Source of the DNA: Caldilineaceae bacterium SB0661_bin_32
Lineage (GTDB): Bacteria; Chloroflexota; Anaerolineae; Caldilineales; Caldilineaceae
Direction: 5' to 3'
NCBI GenBank assembly: GCA_009841235.1
Contig: VXMH01000071.1
Coordinates: 62,001-126,000 of the forward strand
DNA length: 64,000 nucleotides
A program made the position numbers and the translations under genes. Under the pieces are notes generated by a model that did no database searches, was not told the origin of the DNA, and was given only the letters and a program-made list of their open reading frames with translations. Each line of letters starts with the position of its first letter. The first letter of the stretch is position 1. Below, in pieces: positions 16,228 to 24,487 of the stretch.

Positions 16228-17007
16228 CTACTGAGCCCATGATCCCTTGGCCATCATGCCGCCGTCTACATTTACATATTCGCCGGTCATAAAGGAGGCC
16301 GCGTCGCTGCTGAGGAAGAGGACGACCGAGGCGATGTCTTCCGGTTTGCCGATGCGGCCCATGGGATGCGTGGCTTCCGCGGCAGATCGCAAGGCCTCCA
16401 GGTCGTGGTTTACGCTTTCCATCGCCAGGCTGGTCTCGATTGTGCCGGGATTGACAGCCAGAACGCGAATGTTCTGCTCCGCATATTCCAGGGCCAGCTG
16501 CTGTGTGAGCGAAATCATGCCGCCCTTGCTGGCGGCGTAGGCCGGCACGCCTTTCATCGACTGGCGGCCCTGCACGCTTGCGATGTTGATGATGACACCT
16601 CCGCCCTGTTTCAACATTACCGGCGCCGCATACTTGGACATCAGGAATCCGCTCTTCAGGTTGACGTCCAGAATGCGGTCCCAGGTCTCCTCCGGAAACT
16701 CATGGGCGGGCAGGTAGCTGTCCACGGGTTGAATGCCGACGTTGTTGACGAGGACGTCAACCCTGCCGGTCGCGGCTGCCTGGCTCACCAATGCCTCACA
16801 AGCTGCCGCCTGGGAAACATCGGCGTTGACAAAGGTAATCGATCCGGCCACCGTGCTGCTCTCGGCCCCCATCTTGGCGCCGGCTTCCGTGTCGACGTCG
16901 GCGCAGAATACGTGGGCTCCGGCTTGGGCGAATGCCCTCGTAACGCCTTCGCCAATGCCCTTCGCCCCGCCTGTCACAATTACGGTCTTGCCACTGAAAT
17001 CGCTCAT
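16228..17007 (-). CDS. SDR-family NAD(P)-dependent oxidoreductase
   Basis: A classical short-chain dehydrogenase of 259 residues. The nucleotide motif TGGAKGIGEG is at 12-21, NNVG near 88, the catalytic Ser in IASVQG, the YAASK catalytic pair near 155, and the C-terminal FMTGEYVNVDGGM is typical. An Asp after the second strand (CADVD) favours NAD(H). Substrates of close relatives are sugars, polyols or small alcohols, and nothing here narrows this. It lies 52 nt upstream of the sugar dehydrogenase stop in the same direction, so the two may be cotranscribed. Confidence 0.9.
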   Translation of the reverse strand: MSDFSGKTVIVTGGAKGIGEGVTRAFAQAGAHVFCADVDTEAGAKMGAESSTVAGSITFVNADVSQAAACEALVSQAAATGRVDVLVNNVGIQPVDSYLPAHEFPEETWDRILDVNLKSGFLMSKYAAPVMLKQGGGVIINIASVQGRQSMKGVPAYAASKGGMISLTQQLALEYAEQNIRVLAVNPGTIETSLAMESVNHDLEALRSAAEATHPMGRIGKPEDIASVVLFLSSDAASFMTGEYVNVDGGMMAKGSWAQ

Positions 17008-17059
17008 TGTACTTTCTCCACTGGTTCAGAGGTTGTGTCGTCGATGAGTCATGCTTCCA

Positions 17060-19183
17060 TTATCGTTCCAATTCCAGGAATTCCGCAATCGTCCGCGCTT
17101 CCTCTGGGGTGACGCCAACTGCGGCCATCGTAGTTCCCGGTGCGAATTGGGCCGGATCTGCGATATATTCGGCCAGATTTTCCCGCGTCCAGACGATGTC
17201 CAGCCCACCCACTGCGGCCGAGGCGTCGAAGCCCGTAACGCTGCCGGCCCGCCTGCCTGTCACACCGGCCAGATGCGGGCCTACGCTATGTTCGGCCGAC
17301 AATCTGTGGCAGCCCGCACAGAATGCTGTAAAGAGCCTGGCGCCGGGATGGCTCCCCGCCTCGTCAGACGGTGGGGAGGGAGGAGACTTTTCCTCAGGCG
17401 GGGCTGCGAGGTATGGAGTCCCGAATGTATAGCTGCCCTCCCATACGGGACCCCTCCACAGGACTTCGCCGTCAGGACTCTCCTCACGAACTACTTGGCC
17501 GGTATGGATGTGTTTGATCTCATAGTTGGGCAGCATGCGCACAACAAGGCAGCCGCCCTCAAACACGGTGCTGCCTACGCCTCCCTGGTCGAAGGAATAA
17601 AAGTCATAGACATTGAAGCCGAAATGCCTGAGATCTTCGGAAATGTCTTGCTCGTGAACAGGGGTAATGTGCAGGAAAAATCGGTTCCGAAAGTTGTTGG
17701 CACTGCAAGGGATTCTCAGATATATCAGCAGGTTTTCGTGAATGAACACTTCAAATAATGAGCGCATTGCCGGGGAGCCGATATCAGCCCCGTCAAGTCT
17801 TTGAATCAACGGGTCGACGTCTTCCCCCACCAGGCTGAAGATGTCGACGCATACTTCCTCTGCGTCAAACGAAAAGATCGATCTGGGATTGTTAACCAGT
17901 TGGCAGTACAGCGGAGCGCGTTGCAAAAAAACTATCTTCGAAGAGTCTGTCAGCAGGGCAATGCGGCCATCCGCCATCTGCGTGATGTCGCGGAGACGTT
18001 CGCCAAATCCGATTCGTTCGATGCTTGTGACCCGCTCCTGGCGAATGCGCACGCGAAAGAGCGAACCGCTTCTGAGCGATCCGACCAGCAGATCGTCTCG
18101 CCACAGCGGAAACTGCTGACTGTTGCTGACGATCAGACCTGACACCGCGATTGCTGGAATCCAGGCAAAGAAAGGCTCTTCAGAACCATCGTGCCGGCCC
18201 TGTTCTGTGTTGTACGGCCATACCCTGTCTCCATAGAGAATTCCGTAGGTAGCGAAGGGCCAGCCGTAGTCGCGACCCGCTATCACCAGGTTGAGTTCAT
18301 CGCCTCCCTGTGGGCCGTGCTCAGTCAGCCACAGGTTGCCTTCCGCATCGCGCGCCAGCCCCTGTGGATTGCGAAAGCCCGTGGCGACGATTTCCGCCTT
18401 GCCGCTTGCCAGTTCAATGCGAATAAGCTTACCCAGATGGGAGTCAGGGTCAACCACCGGCGGCTTTTCCGGGTCACCACCCTCGTTTCGCAAATGCCAC
18501 TCGTACCAGGCGTGGTCGCCTACTGCAATCAGAAGATGACCTGCGCCCTCCATCAACATCCGGCCGCCCGCCTGAATTCCCCCGCCAACTTTCGGCACAT
18601 CTCCTTCCCAGTAGCCGAAGATAGCGTTTTCGACGCAGGGATTCACGGTAAACTCTGTCTTCCAGTCGCCCGAGACCCCAACTCTCCCATCTCCTATGCT
18701 CAGTTTCGTTGATGAAACTCGAAACTCCACACAGTCGCCGACAAGATAATGATGGGAAACAAAGAGGGTGTACTCCTCTGGCGACAGCTCATTGAGAACT
18801 ATGTCGGCGACGCGAAATCCGACCCAGGTGACAGGTCTGTCAGGTGCCGACTCAAACATGGGCACCCGATCCGGCAGGTAGACCACTTCGCCTTCGGAAT
18901 AAATCAGCGCAATCCGCCCTCTTGGCGTCACCAGAAGCAGGTGATCCCCCAGGGGCTCGATTGCCCCACCATCACCTTGGAACTCCTCCAGTTCAATGGT
19001 CAGGAGTTGGAGCCGGTAAAGGTGAGTTCTCTTGGTTGGAGGATCCGGGCCGAAGGGCCTGCCTTCGCCTGCAATACGGGAGGATGCCTCGATCGGCGGG
19101 GGATTTCCAGGCAGGAGCGACTGGGCCACCGTCACCGCAACTGCCAGCAGCAGAGAGATGATTCCTTGTCGCTTACTGACCAT
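17060..19183 (-). CDS. PQQ-dependent aldose sugar dehydrogenase fused to cytochrome c
   Basis: An exported quinoprotein of 707 residues. A signal peptide covers about residues 1-30. A six-bladed Gdh/soluble aldose dehydrogenase propeller spans about 75-430 and carries the hallmark TGFRNPQGLARDAEGNLWLTEHGPQGGDELN stretch (around residues 265-300) that builds the PQQ site. A middle region of about 440-590 with six or more cysteines has no domain I recognise. A mono-haem cytochrome c domain sits at the C-terminus, with CAGCH at 622-626 and a likely methionine ligand near 686 (GTTMAA). Electrons from sugar oxidation could thus pass internally to haem. No pqq synthesis gene is in the window. Confidence 0.88.
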   Translation of the reverse strand: MVSKRQGIISLLLAVAVTVAQSLLPGNPPPIEASSRIAGEGRPFGPDPPTKRTHLYRLQLLTIELEEFQGDGGAIEPLGDHLLLVTPRGRIALIYSEGEVVYLPDRVPMFESAPDRPVTWVGFRVADIVLNELSPEEYTLFVSHHYLVGDCVEFRVSSTKLSIGDGRVGVSGDWKTEFTVNPCVENAIFGYWEGDVPKVGGGIQAGGRMLMEGAGHLLIAVGDHAWYEWHLRNEGGDPEKPPVVDPDSHLGKLIRIELASGKAEIVATGFRNPQGLARDAEGNLWLTEHGPQGGDELNLVIAGRDYGWPFATYGILYGDRVWPYNTEQGRHDGSEEPFFAWIPAIAVSGLIVSNSQQFPLWRDDLLVGSLRSGSLFRVRIRQERVTSIERIGFGERLRDITQMADGRIALLTDSSKIVFLQRAPLYCQLVNNPRSIFSFDAEEVCVDIFSLVGEDVDPLIQRLDGADIGSPAMRSLFEVFIHENLLIYLRIPCSANNFRNRFFLHITPVHEQDISEDLRHFGFNVYDFYSFDQGGVGSTVFEGGCLVVRMLPNYEIKHIHTGQVVREESPDGEVLWRGPVWEGSYTFGTPYLAAPPEEKSPPSPPSDEAGSHPGARLFTAFCAGCHRLSAEHSVGPHLAGVTGRRAGSVTGFDASAAVGGLDIVWTRENLAEYIADPAQFAPGTTMAAVGVTPEEARTIAEFLELER

Positions 19184-19384
19184 GTTTCATTCTCTGACTC
19201 CAGGTCCGGGCATAGCATCCCATACATCGGTTGCAATGAGGCCGCTGCTGCTGACTTCGACAAATTGTGCTTTTCGCGTCGGAGAGGCGCCGCTTCTTGA
19301 ACAGCTATCATAATCCTGTTCAATATCTCAAACAAATCCTGGGCTTCACCCCAGATTCGCACTTCGTTTCGCGCCTTCCGAGAT

Positions 19385-19413
19385 TTGACGGCTTTGTGCA
19401 GGCCTGTTATAGT
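19385..19413 (+). promoter_or_regulatory. promoter of the ABC exporter operon
   Basis: TTGACG (19385-19390) and TATAGT (19408-19413) are spaced exactly 17 nt. Transcription would begin near 19420, giving a leader of about 420 nt before the first exporter start codon. The gap upstream (19184-19384) shows nothing further. Confidence 0.75.
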
Positions 19414-19481
19414 ACCCGACTGTTGGCAGCCAATAGCGGGTGGGTCTTTCTGCTCCCACCGACTGTAGATCAGGAGGACCG

Positions 19482-19559
19482 GTGAAAATGGCACGTATCA
19501 GAAATGAGTCCGCAGTCTTTTGCACTGCGAACTTCGAAGGAGGAGCAGAGCACCGGTGA
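19482..19559 (+). CDS. candidate leader peptide of the exporter operon
   Basis: A 25-codon frame with a GTG start 4 nt after AGGAGG (an ATG follows two codons later) and a TGA stop. The peptide begins MKMARIRNESAVFCTANF and has no membrane character. It lies about 60 nt after the predicted transcription start and ends about 60 nt before a strong intrinsic terminator. Translating-ribosome position could therefore influence folding downstream. Its start and stop regions also pair as DNA (ACCGGTG with CACCGGT), so ribosome occupancy would open or close that helix. It is short enough to be chance, and only position and ribosome site support it. Confidence 0.45.
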   Translation: MKMARIRNESAVFCTANFEGGAEHR

Positions 19560-19617
19560 TCCTTAAGTTGGAGGGCGGATCGGCATAAAGGCCGTCCCCT
19601 CCCAAATCGGCAAAATG

Positions 19618-19646
19618 GTCACGGTGCAGATGCCCGTGACTTTTTT
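19618..19646 (+). terminator. intrinsic terminator inside the exporter leader
   Basis: GTCACGG (19618-19624) pairs with CCGTGAC (19634-19640), followed at once by six T residues. It lies about 200 nt upstream of the exporter coding region and downstream of its promoter, so unregulated polymerase should stop here. A competing upstream fold is possible: GGAGGG (19570-19575) pairs with CCCTCC (19597-19602). Confidence 0.8.
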
Positions 19647-19841
19647 AATTGGCATTTCCAATTCAGAGTCATGGGCCCGGCCTGTGGCTCTTTTGTTTTG
19701 GGCGGGCAACTGCCCAAAAGTGGTAACGTGCAGTGTCAGTTTGCGCTCCCCCGACGAACTGGGGCTGCCGTTACCGCACCTCAATCCCCCTGCGCGCCGA
19801 ACTGGCGCGCACGCTGTGAAGGTGGCCAGGAGTTTATCAGT
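19647..19841 (+). promoter_or_regulatory. highly structured distal 5' leader of the exporter operon
   Basis: Four perfect inverted repeats follow the terminator: AATTGG/CCAATT (19647-19663), TTTTGGGC/GCCCAAAA (19696-19719), GGTAACG/CGTTACC enclosing a second helix (19722-19775), and TGCGCGCC/GGCGCGCA (19791-19811). The last lies 30 nt before the start codon. No open frame with family resemblance runs through it. I cannot match it to a known riboswitch class by eye. Confidence 0.55.
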
Positions 19842-21983
19842 ATGGCAGACAAAGTATCAGAAACTGGGAGGACCAGCCGATCCCTGCCGCACCAGGAGGC
19901 GCCAGCCTTGATGCGGCCTCTGCGCAGAATCTGGTCGGTCTTGGGCCTCCGATCCGAAGAAAAACATGAAGAGGAGACCAACGACAAAGGAATTCGGCTC
20001 GATTACGATCTGAAAGACACGTTGACGCCCAACCGCTTCGTCGGCCTTTGGCGCATGGCAACCGGCTTCCGTACCATCTATGTCATGGCCGTCGTGGCCG
20101 CAGGTTTTGCCGCGCTCAGCCGCTCCGCAGTCTTCTACCTGCTGCGCTACTTCGTCGACGATGTATTGATGGGAGCCGACAGTCAGTGGCAGATACCGTG
20201 GGTGGCGGCCGGAATCATCGCCCTGGCGCTGCTGCAAGGGTTTTTCTCATTTGGCATGGGCCGGCTGGCCGCGGAAACCGCCGAAGGAGTGACTCGCAGG
20301 CTGCGCAACTATCTCTACGACCACATCCAAAGGATGACTTTCACCTACCATGACACAATGCAGACTGGTGAACTGATTCAACGCGCCACCTCTGATGTGG
20401 ACACGCTGCGCCGTCTTTTCCAGGATCAGCTGATAGGAATCGGGCGGACGGGCCTGTTGTTCCTGGTGAATCTCATAGCGCTGGCGCTGCTGCACGGCTG
20501 GCTGGCACTGCTGTCGATTCCACTGCTGCCGGTCGTCTCCGTAGCCTCATTCTTCTTCTTCAGGCGGATGACGACCGTTTTCGAGTCCTACCAGAGTCAG
20601 GACGCCGCCGTCTCCAATCGGCTGCAGGAAAGGTTGACAGGTGTGCGCGTTGTGAAAGCTTTCGCGCGCCAGTCGTACGAGATCGACCGCTTTGAAGAGG
20701 AAAACTGGGAGAAGTACCTGCGCGGCGTGCGGATTGCAAAACTCCACACTCTGTTCTGGCCGGTCGTAGAGACCTTGACAGGGGGCCAGCTGCTGTTCGG
20801 TATGTTTATGGCTGCCAGGATGGCCCTGAGCGGTGACATCACTGTAGGCACATTTGTCGCTTTCACCGGTCTGCTCGTGGCTACAATCTGGCCCGTGCAG
20901 GGCATCGGCCGCCTGGTCGCCCATGTTTCGACCGGTCTGGTCTCGCTGAACCGGGTGCAGGAAATCATTCGCCAGGAAAGGGAAAACCTGGAAGAGGGAA
21001 ACACGCCGACGAATAAGCGTCTTCGCGGCGCCTTGCAGTTTAGAAATGTGCAGTTCGCCTATGAGTCGCCGCCTGCCGAAGAAGACGGCGCAGCAAAGAA
21101 AGGCGAAGAGGCGAAACTGGACCCGCAGGAAGCGCGGCGAAGGGCCTTTGCGGAACGGGGCTACGTCCTGCGGGATATCAACTTCGACGTCGAGCCCGGC
21201 CAGGTTGTCGGCCTGCTCGGCGCGACCGGATCGGGCAAGTCATCCCTTGTAAACCTGTTGCCGCGATTCTACGAATACAGCGGCGGCAGCATCACCTTGG
21301 ATGGCGAAGAACTGCGGGCCTATTCGCGCGGCTTCCTGCGCGGGCAGATCGGCATCGTGCAGCAGGAGCCGTTCCTGTTCTCGACCACGATCCGCAACAA
21401 TATCTCCTACGGACTGGGACGAAAAGTCTCTGATGAAGAGTTGGAGGCCGCGGCCAGGGCTGCCGCGATCCATGACGTGGTTCAGACCTTCCCCAAAGGG
21501 TACGAAACACTGGTAGGCGAACGGGGCGTGACCCTCTCCGGCGGTCAAAAGCAGCGGGTGACGATTGCCCGTACCTTGCTGAAGGACCCGGCAATTCTGC
21601 TTTTGGACGACGCCACATCCAGTGTCGATACGGAAACCGATGCCGCCATCCGCGCCGCGCTGCAGCGGCTGATGCAAGGGCGGACCACTTTCATCATCGC
21701 GCATCGCGTGCAGAGCGTTATGACGGCTGACCAGATCCTGGTGATGGAGGCCGGGCGGATTATTCAGCGGGGCAGCCATGACGAATTGGTCGCCCAACCG
21801 GGTGTCTACCGCCGGATATTCGAACTGCAGGTTCAGATCGAAGCAGACCTTGAAAGAGAAATCGCCGCTGTTGTCGAAGCGGCGGAGGAAAAGCTGGGTG
21901 GGCTTGAGAAAGCGCAGCCTTTCCCGCAGGGGTACGGCTCGCCCTCTGAACCCGAAATCCCCCATTCTGTTACAAGAGGTTGA
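19842..21983 (+). CDS. ABC exporter half-transporter A (degenerate catalytic Walker B)
   Basis: A fused membrane-ATPase half-transporter of 713 residues, type IV exporter fold. Six membrane helices lie in about residues 70-350. The ATPase has Walker A GATGSGKS, signature LSGGQKQR, Walker B ILLLDDATSSVD and H-loop IIAHR. The catalytic glutamate after Walker B is replaced by Asp (DD), as in the degenerate subunit of heterodimeric exporters. A charged insert of about 30 residues rich in Glu, Ala and Lys sits between the first strands of the ATPase domain. The ATG at 19842 has AGGAG 9 nt upstream. Upstream in-frame codons to 19671 belong to the structured leader. Gene B follows after 3 nt. Confidence 0.92.
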   Translation: MADKVSETGRTSRSLPHQEAPALMRPLRRIWSVLGLRSEEKHEEETNDKGIRLDYDLKDTLTPNRFVGLWRMATGFRTIYVMAVVAAGFAALSRSAVFYLLRYFVDDVLMGADSQWQIPWVAAGIIALALLQGFFSFGMGRLAAETAEGVTRRLRNYLYDHIQRMTFTYHDTMQTGELIQRATSDVDTLRRLFQDQLIGIGRTGLLFLVNLIALALLHGWLALLSIPLLPVVSVASFFFFRRMTTVFESYQSQDAAVSNRLQERLTGVRVVKAFARQSYEIDRFEEENWEKYLRGVRIAKLHTLFWPVVETLTGGQLLFGMFMAARMALSGDITVGTFVAFTGLLVATIWPVQGIGRLVAHVSTGLVSLNRVQEIIRQERENLEEGNTPTNKRLRGALQFRNVQFAYESPPAEEDGAAKKGEEAKLDPQEARRRAFAERGYVLRDINFDVEPGQVVGLLGATGSGKSSLVNLLPRFYEYSGGSITLDGEELRAYSRGFLRGQIGIVQQEPFLFSTTIRNNISYGLGRKVSDEELEAAARAAAIHDVVQTFPKGYETLVGERGVTLSGGQKQRVTIARTLLKDPAILLLDDATSSVDTETDAAIRAALQRLMQGRTTFIIAHRVQSVMTADQILVMEAGRIIQRGSHDELVAQPGVYRRIFELQVQIEADLEREIAAVVEAAEEKLGGLEKAQPFPQGYGSPSEPEIPHSVTRG

Positions 21984-21986
21984 CCG

Positions 21987-23813
21987 ATGTCACAACACGA
22001 ACACTTTGAAGAAGAAGAATTCGAAACGGAGTTTAACGGCCAGACCGTATTGCGCATCTTTCGTCTGGGCCTTTTGCACTGGCCGCTGATGCTCGGCTAT
22101 CTGCTGTCAGTGGTTGTTACCTCTGTGCTCGACGGCTACTTGACCCTTCTCACAAAGCGGATAGTCGATGATGGTATTGTGGCTGGCAATGCAGAGCAGC
22201 TGTGGCGGCTGGTCCTCCAATACGGTCTGGGACTCGTGCTCGTGGCCCTGGGCGTGATGGGCTTCATCTATTCGGCGGGGCGGCTGGGTGAGCGCGTGCA
22301 GTACGATCTGCGCAAAACGATGTTCGCCCGGTTGCAGGACCTGTCGCTCTCATACTACGATCGCACCCCTGTCGGGTGGCTGATGAGTCGCCTTACCTCC
22401 GACGCCAGCCGAGTAGGAGATCTGGTTTCCTGGGGCTTCATGGACTTGCTCTGGGGCGGCGTGGCCATCGCCGTCTCTCTGGGCTTCATGGCGATGATCA
22501 ACGTGCAGATGATGCTGCTCGTTGCCGCAGTCATTCCTGTGCTGATTGTGGTGGCCTTCCGCTTCAAGAAGAAGATATTGGTGGAATACCGCGACGTGCG
22601 CAAGACGAACTCCCAGATCACCGGGGCCTACAATGAAAATATAACCGGTGTGCGCGTAGTCAAATCTCTACGCCGCGAAGAGGGCAACCTCGAAGAGTTC
22701 ACCGATCTCACCCGGACCATGTACCGCGCCGGATTTCGAGCCGCATGGCTTTCAGCTCTCTTCCTGCCCGTGGTGCAGCTGATCAGCGCGATTGCGGTGT
22801 CCGGCATCGTTTTGTACAGCGGCCAGCAGTTCCAACTGGGAGGCATGACCATCGGCGGCATTCAGGCCTTCATCTTCTACATCACTCACATGCTGTTTCC
22901 AATTCAGGAAATGGCGCGCATCTACGCCGAGATGCAACAGGCCATCGCGTCGGGAGAACGCATCTTCAGTCTCGTCGACGCTGTGCCCGAGGTCCAGGAC
23001 CGCAGCGGCGCGCAGGCTCCGGATAGCTTGCGAGGCGACATCGTCTTCGAGAATGTGGACTTCCAGTACGAGGAAGAGAAGCCGGTTCTGCGCGACTTCA
23101 GCCTGCACGTTAAGCAGGGAGAGACGATCGCGCTGGTCGGGCCGACCGGCGCCGGAAAGTCGACCATCGTCAATCTGGTCTGCCGTTTCTACGAACCCTC
23201 AAAGGGCCGGATTCTCATTAACGGCAGGGACTATACCGAGTGGACCCTGCACGGAATCCATAGTCGCGTCGGCGTAGTGCTTCAGACCCCCTACCTCTTT
23301 TCCGGCTCGATCTGGGAGAATCTCCGCTACGGTCGGCTCGATGCCACCGACGACGAGGTCGTGAATGCGGCCGGGATGGCCGGAGCGCACTCCTTCATCG
23401 AGGCGTTGGAAGAAGGATACGACAGTCAAGTCGGAGAAGGGGGCGTCCTGCTGTCGGTCGGCCAGACACAGCTGTTGAGCCTGGCGCGGGCCATCCTTGC
23501 CGATCCCGATATCTTCGTGATGGACGAGGCCACCAGCTCGGTCGACACCCTCACCGAAGCGCTGGTCCAGGAAGCGATGGACGCGATCCTCGCCGATCGC
23601 ACCAGTTTCATCATCGCCCACCGCCTCTCGACCATCCGCAAGGCGGACCGGATCCTGGTGATCGAGGATGGCCGCATCGCCGAGCAGGGCACACACGCCC
23701 AGCTGATCCGCCGGCAGGGCCACTACTACGACCTCTATACAAAGCAGTTCCGCGACGAGCGTATCGGCTCCGCGCAGCCGCTCCTGCAAGCGGGGAATCC
23801 GGTCGCAGCCTGA
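21987..23813 (+). CDS. ABC exporter half-transporter B (altered signature motif)
   Basis: The partner half-transporter of 608 residues. An acidic N-terminus (EEEEFETEF) precedes six membrane helices. The ATPase has Walker A GPTGAGKS, a canonical Walker B with catalytic Glu (FVMDEATSSVD) and H-loop IIAHR. The signature is LSVGQTQ instead of LSGGQxQ. In a head-to-tail heterodimer, this weakened signature faces the Asp-bearing Walker B of subunit A. One ATP site is thus degenerate and the other (DE plus LSGGQ) is active. Substrates of this family include drugs and lipids, and nothing here identifies one. A strong terminator follows 24 nt later. Confidence 0.92.
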   Translation: MSQHEHFEEEEFETEFNGQTVLRIFRLGLLHWPLMLGYLLSVVVTSVLDGYLTLLTKRIVDDGIVAGNAEQLWRLVLQYGLGLVLVALGVMGFIYSAGRLGERVQYDLRKTMFARLQDLSLSYYDRTPVGWLMSRLTSDASRVGDLVSWGFMDLLWGGVAIAVSLGFMAMINVQMMLLVAAVIPVLIVVAFRFKKKILVEYRDVRKTNSQITGAYNENITGVRVVKSLRREEGNLEEFTDLTRTMYRAGFRAAWLSALFLPVVQLISAIAVSGIVLYSGQQFQLGGMTIGGIQAFIFYITHMLFPIQEMARIYAEMQQAIASGERIFSLVDAVPEVQDRSGAQAPDSLRGDIVFENVDFQYEEEKPVLRDFSLHVKQGETIALVGPTGAGKSTIVNLVCRFYEPSKGRILINGRDYTEWTLHGIHSRVGVVLQTPYLFSGSIWENLRYGRLDATDDEVVNAAGMAGAHSFIEALEEGYDSQVGEGGVLLSVGQTQLLSLARAILADPDIFVMDEATSSVDTLTEALVQEAMDAILADRTSFIIAHRLSTIRKADRILVIEDGRIAEQGTHAQLIRRQGHYYDLYTKQFRDERIGSAQPLLQAGNPVAA

Positions 23814-23837
23814 ACTCCTTCCGCCAACCCCGAAAAC

Positions 23838-23872
23838 AGCGCCAGGTCTCGTTAGGGACCTGGCGCTTTACT
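23838..23872 (+). terminator. terminator of the exporter operon
   Basis: A perfect 11-bp stem, AGCGCCAGGTC (23838-23848) with GACCTGGCGCT (23857-23867), is followed by TTACTTT. Position directly after the second exporter gene supports the call. Confidence 0.8.
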
Positions 23873-23918
23873 TTCCTGCGCTAACCGCAAGTCTGCGAGA
23901 ACTCCCTGTTTTCCTGAT

Positions 23919-23947
23919 TTGACGTACAGAACCGTCTCAAATATAAT
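23919..23947 (+). promoter_or_regulatory. promoter of the thiamine operon
   Basis: TTGACG (23919-23924) and a perfect TATAAT (23942-23947) are spaced 17 nt, about 50 nt before the TPP aptamer. This is among the strongest promoter matches in the window. Confidence 0.8.
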
Positions 23948-23996
23948 GTCTCCAGCCGCTCTTGAACAGAGCGCACTGGCACCTGAACAACTGATT

Positions 23997-24112
23997 CGCA
24001 ATCGGGAGCTCGGAAGAACTGGGCTGAGAAATCTCCTTCTGCGTCCGAATGGCGCTCTGTGGAGATGACCGACACACCTGATCCAGGTAATGCTGGCGTA
24101 GGAATCTTAGCG
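23997..24112 (+). ncRNA. TPP (THI-box) riboswitch
   Basis: The thiamine pyrophosphate aptamer is recognisable from GGGCTGAGAAA (near 24020-24031) and the highly conserved ACACCTGATCCAGGTAATGC followed by TGGCGTAGGAA (near 24073-24104). It is followed by an intrinsic terminator and then four thiamine-type genes, so TPP should repress the operon by premature termination. The helix between the two conserved arms is long. Confidence 0.95.
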
Positions 24113-24146
24113 ACACGTAGAAGAACTGTACATAGCAAGAAACGCC

Positions 24147-24171
24147 AACCGCCTATCAGGGCGGTTTTTTT
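24147..24171 (+). terminator. riboswitch-controlled intrinsic terminator
   Basis: AACCGCC (24147-24153) pairs with GGCGGTT (24160-24166) around a six-base loop, and the T run continues to 24171. It lies between the TPP aptamer and the first start codon, where the expression platform is expected. Confidence 0.88.
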
Positions 24172-24190
24172 GTTTGCGAAAGGAGACACG

Positions 24191-24487
24191 ATGTCTGATC
24201 CAGTGAATGTCGATATTCAAGTACTCCCCTCGACCGGCGGCGATGTCTATTCGATTGTCGATCGCGCTATCGGCGTCATCCAGGAATCGGGCCTCAAATA
24301 CGAGGTCGGCGCCCTGGGAACGACAGTCGAGGGCGATCTCGACAGCTGTCTGGACGCGGCCAAAGCCGCCCACCGCGCCTGCTTTGTCGACGGCGTGGCG
24401 GGGGTGGTCACGATCATCAAGATCGGCGAGGCGGTCGGCGGCTCCACCATCGAGGACAAGGTGGCAAAGTTCCGAGGAGCCGGCTGA
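24191..24487 (+). CDS. thiamine-binding protein, MTH1187/YkoF family
   Basis: A 98-residue ferredoxin-like-fold protein of the family whose members bind thiamine or its precursors. Typical pieces are VDIQVLPSTG, DRAIGVIQESGLKYEVGALGTTVEGD and VVTIIKIGEAVGG. The ATG has AGGAG 6 nt upstream and lies 20 nt after the terminator T run. It is probably cytoplasmic, as it has no signal peptide. The stop codon overlaps the permease start (TGATG). Its place between the TPP riboswitch and the transporter suggests it hands over or buffers the imported compound, which is an inference. Confidence 0.85.
   Translation: MSDPVNVDIQVLPSTGGDVYSIVDRAIGVIQESGLKYEVGALGTTVEGDLDSCLDAAKAAHRACFVDGVAGVVTIIKIGEAVGGSTIEDKVAKFRGAG

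Noticed and set aside
19671-19841. Extended N-terminus (57 codons) for exporter subunit A
   Set aside because: Covers several perfect hairpins of the leader and lacks family similarity; the ATG at 19842 has a proper ribosome site.
24059-24190. Extended start for the thiamine-binding protein
   Set aside because: The in-frame codons upstream of 24191 lie within the TPP riboswitch and its terminator.
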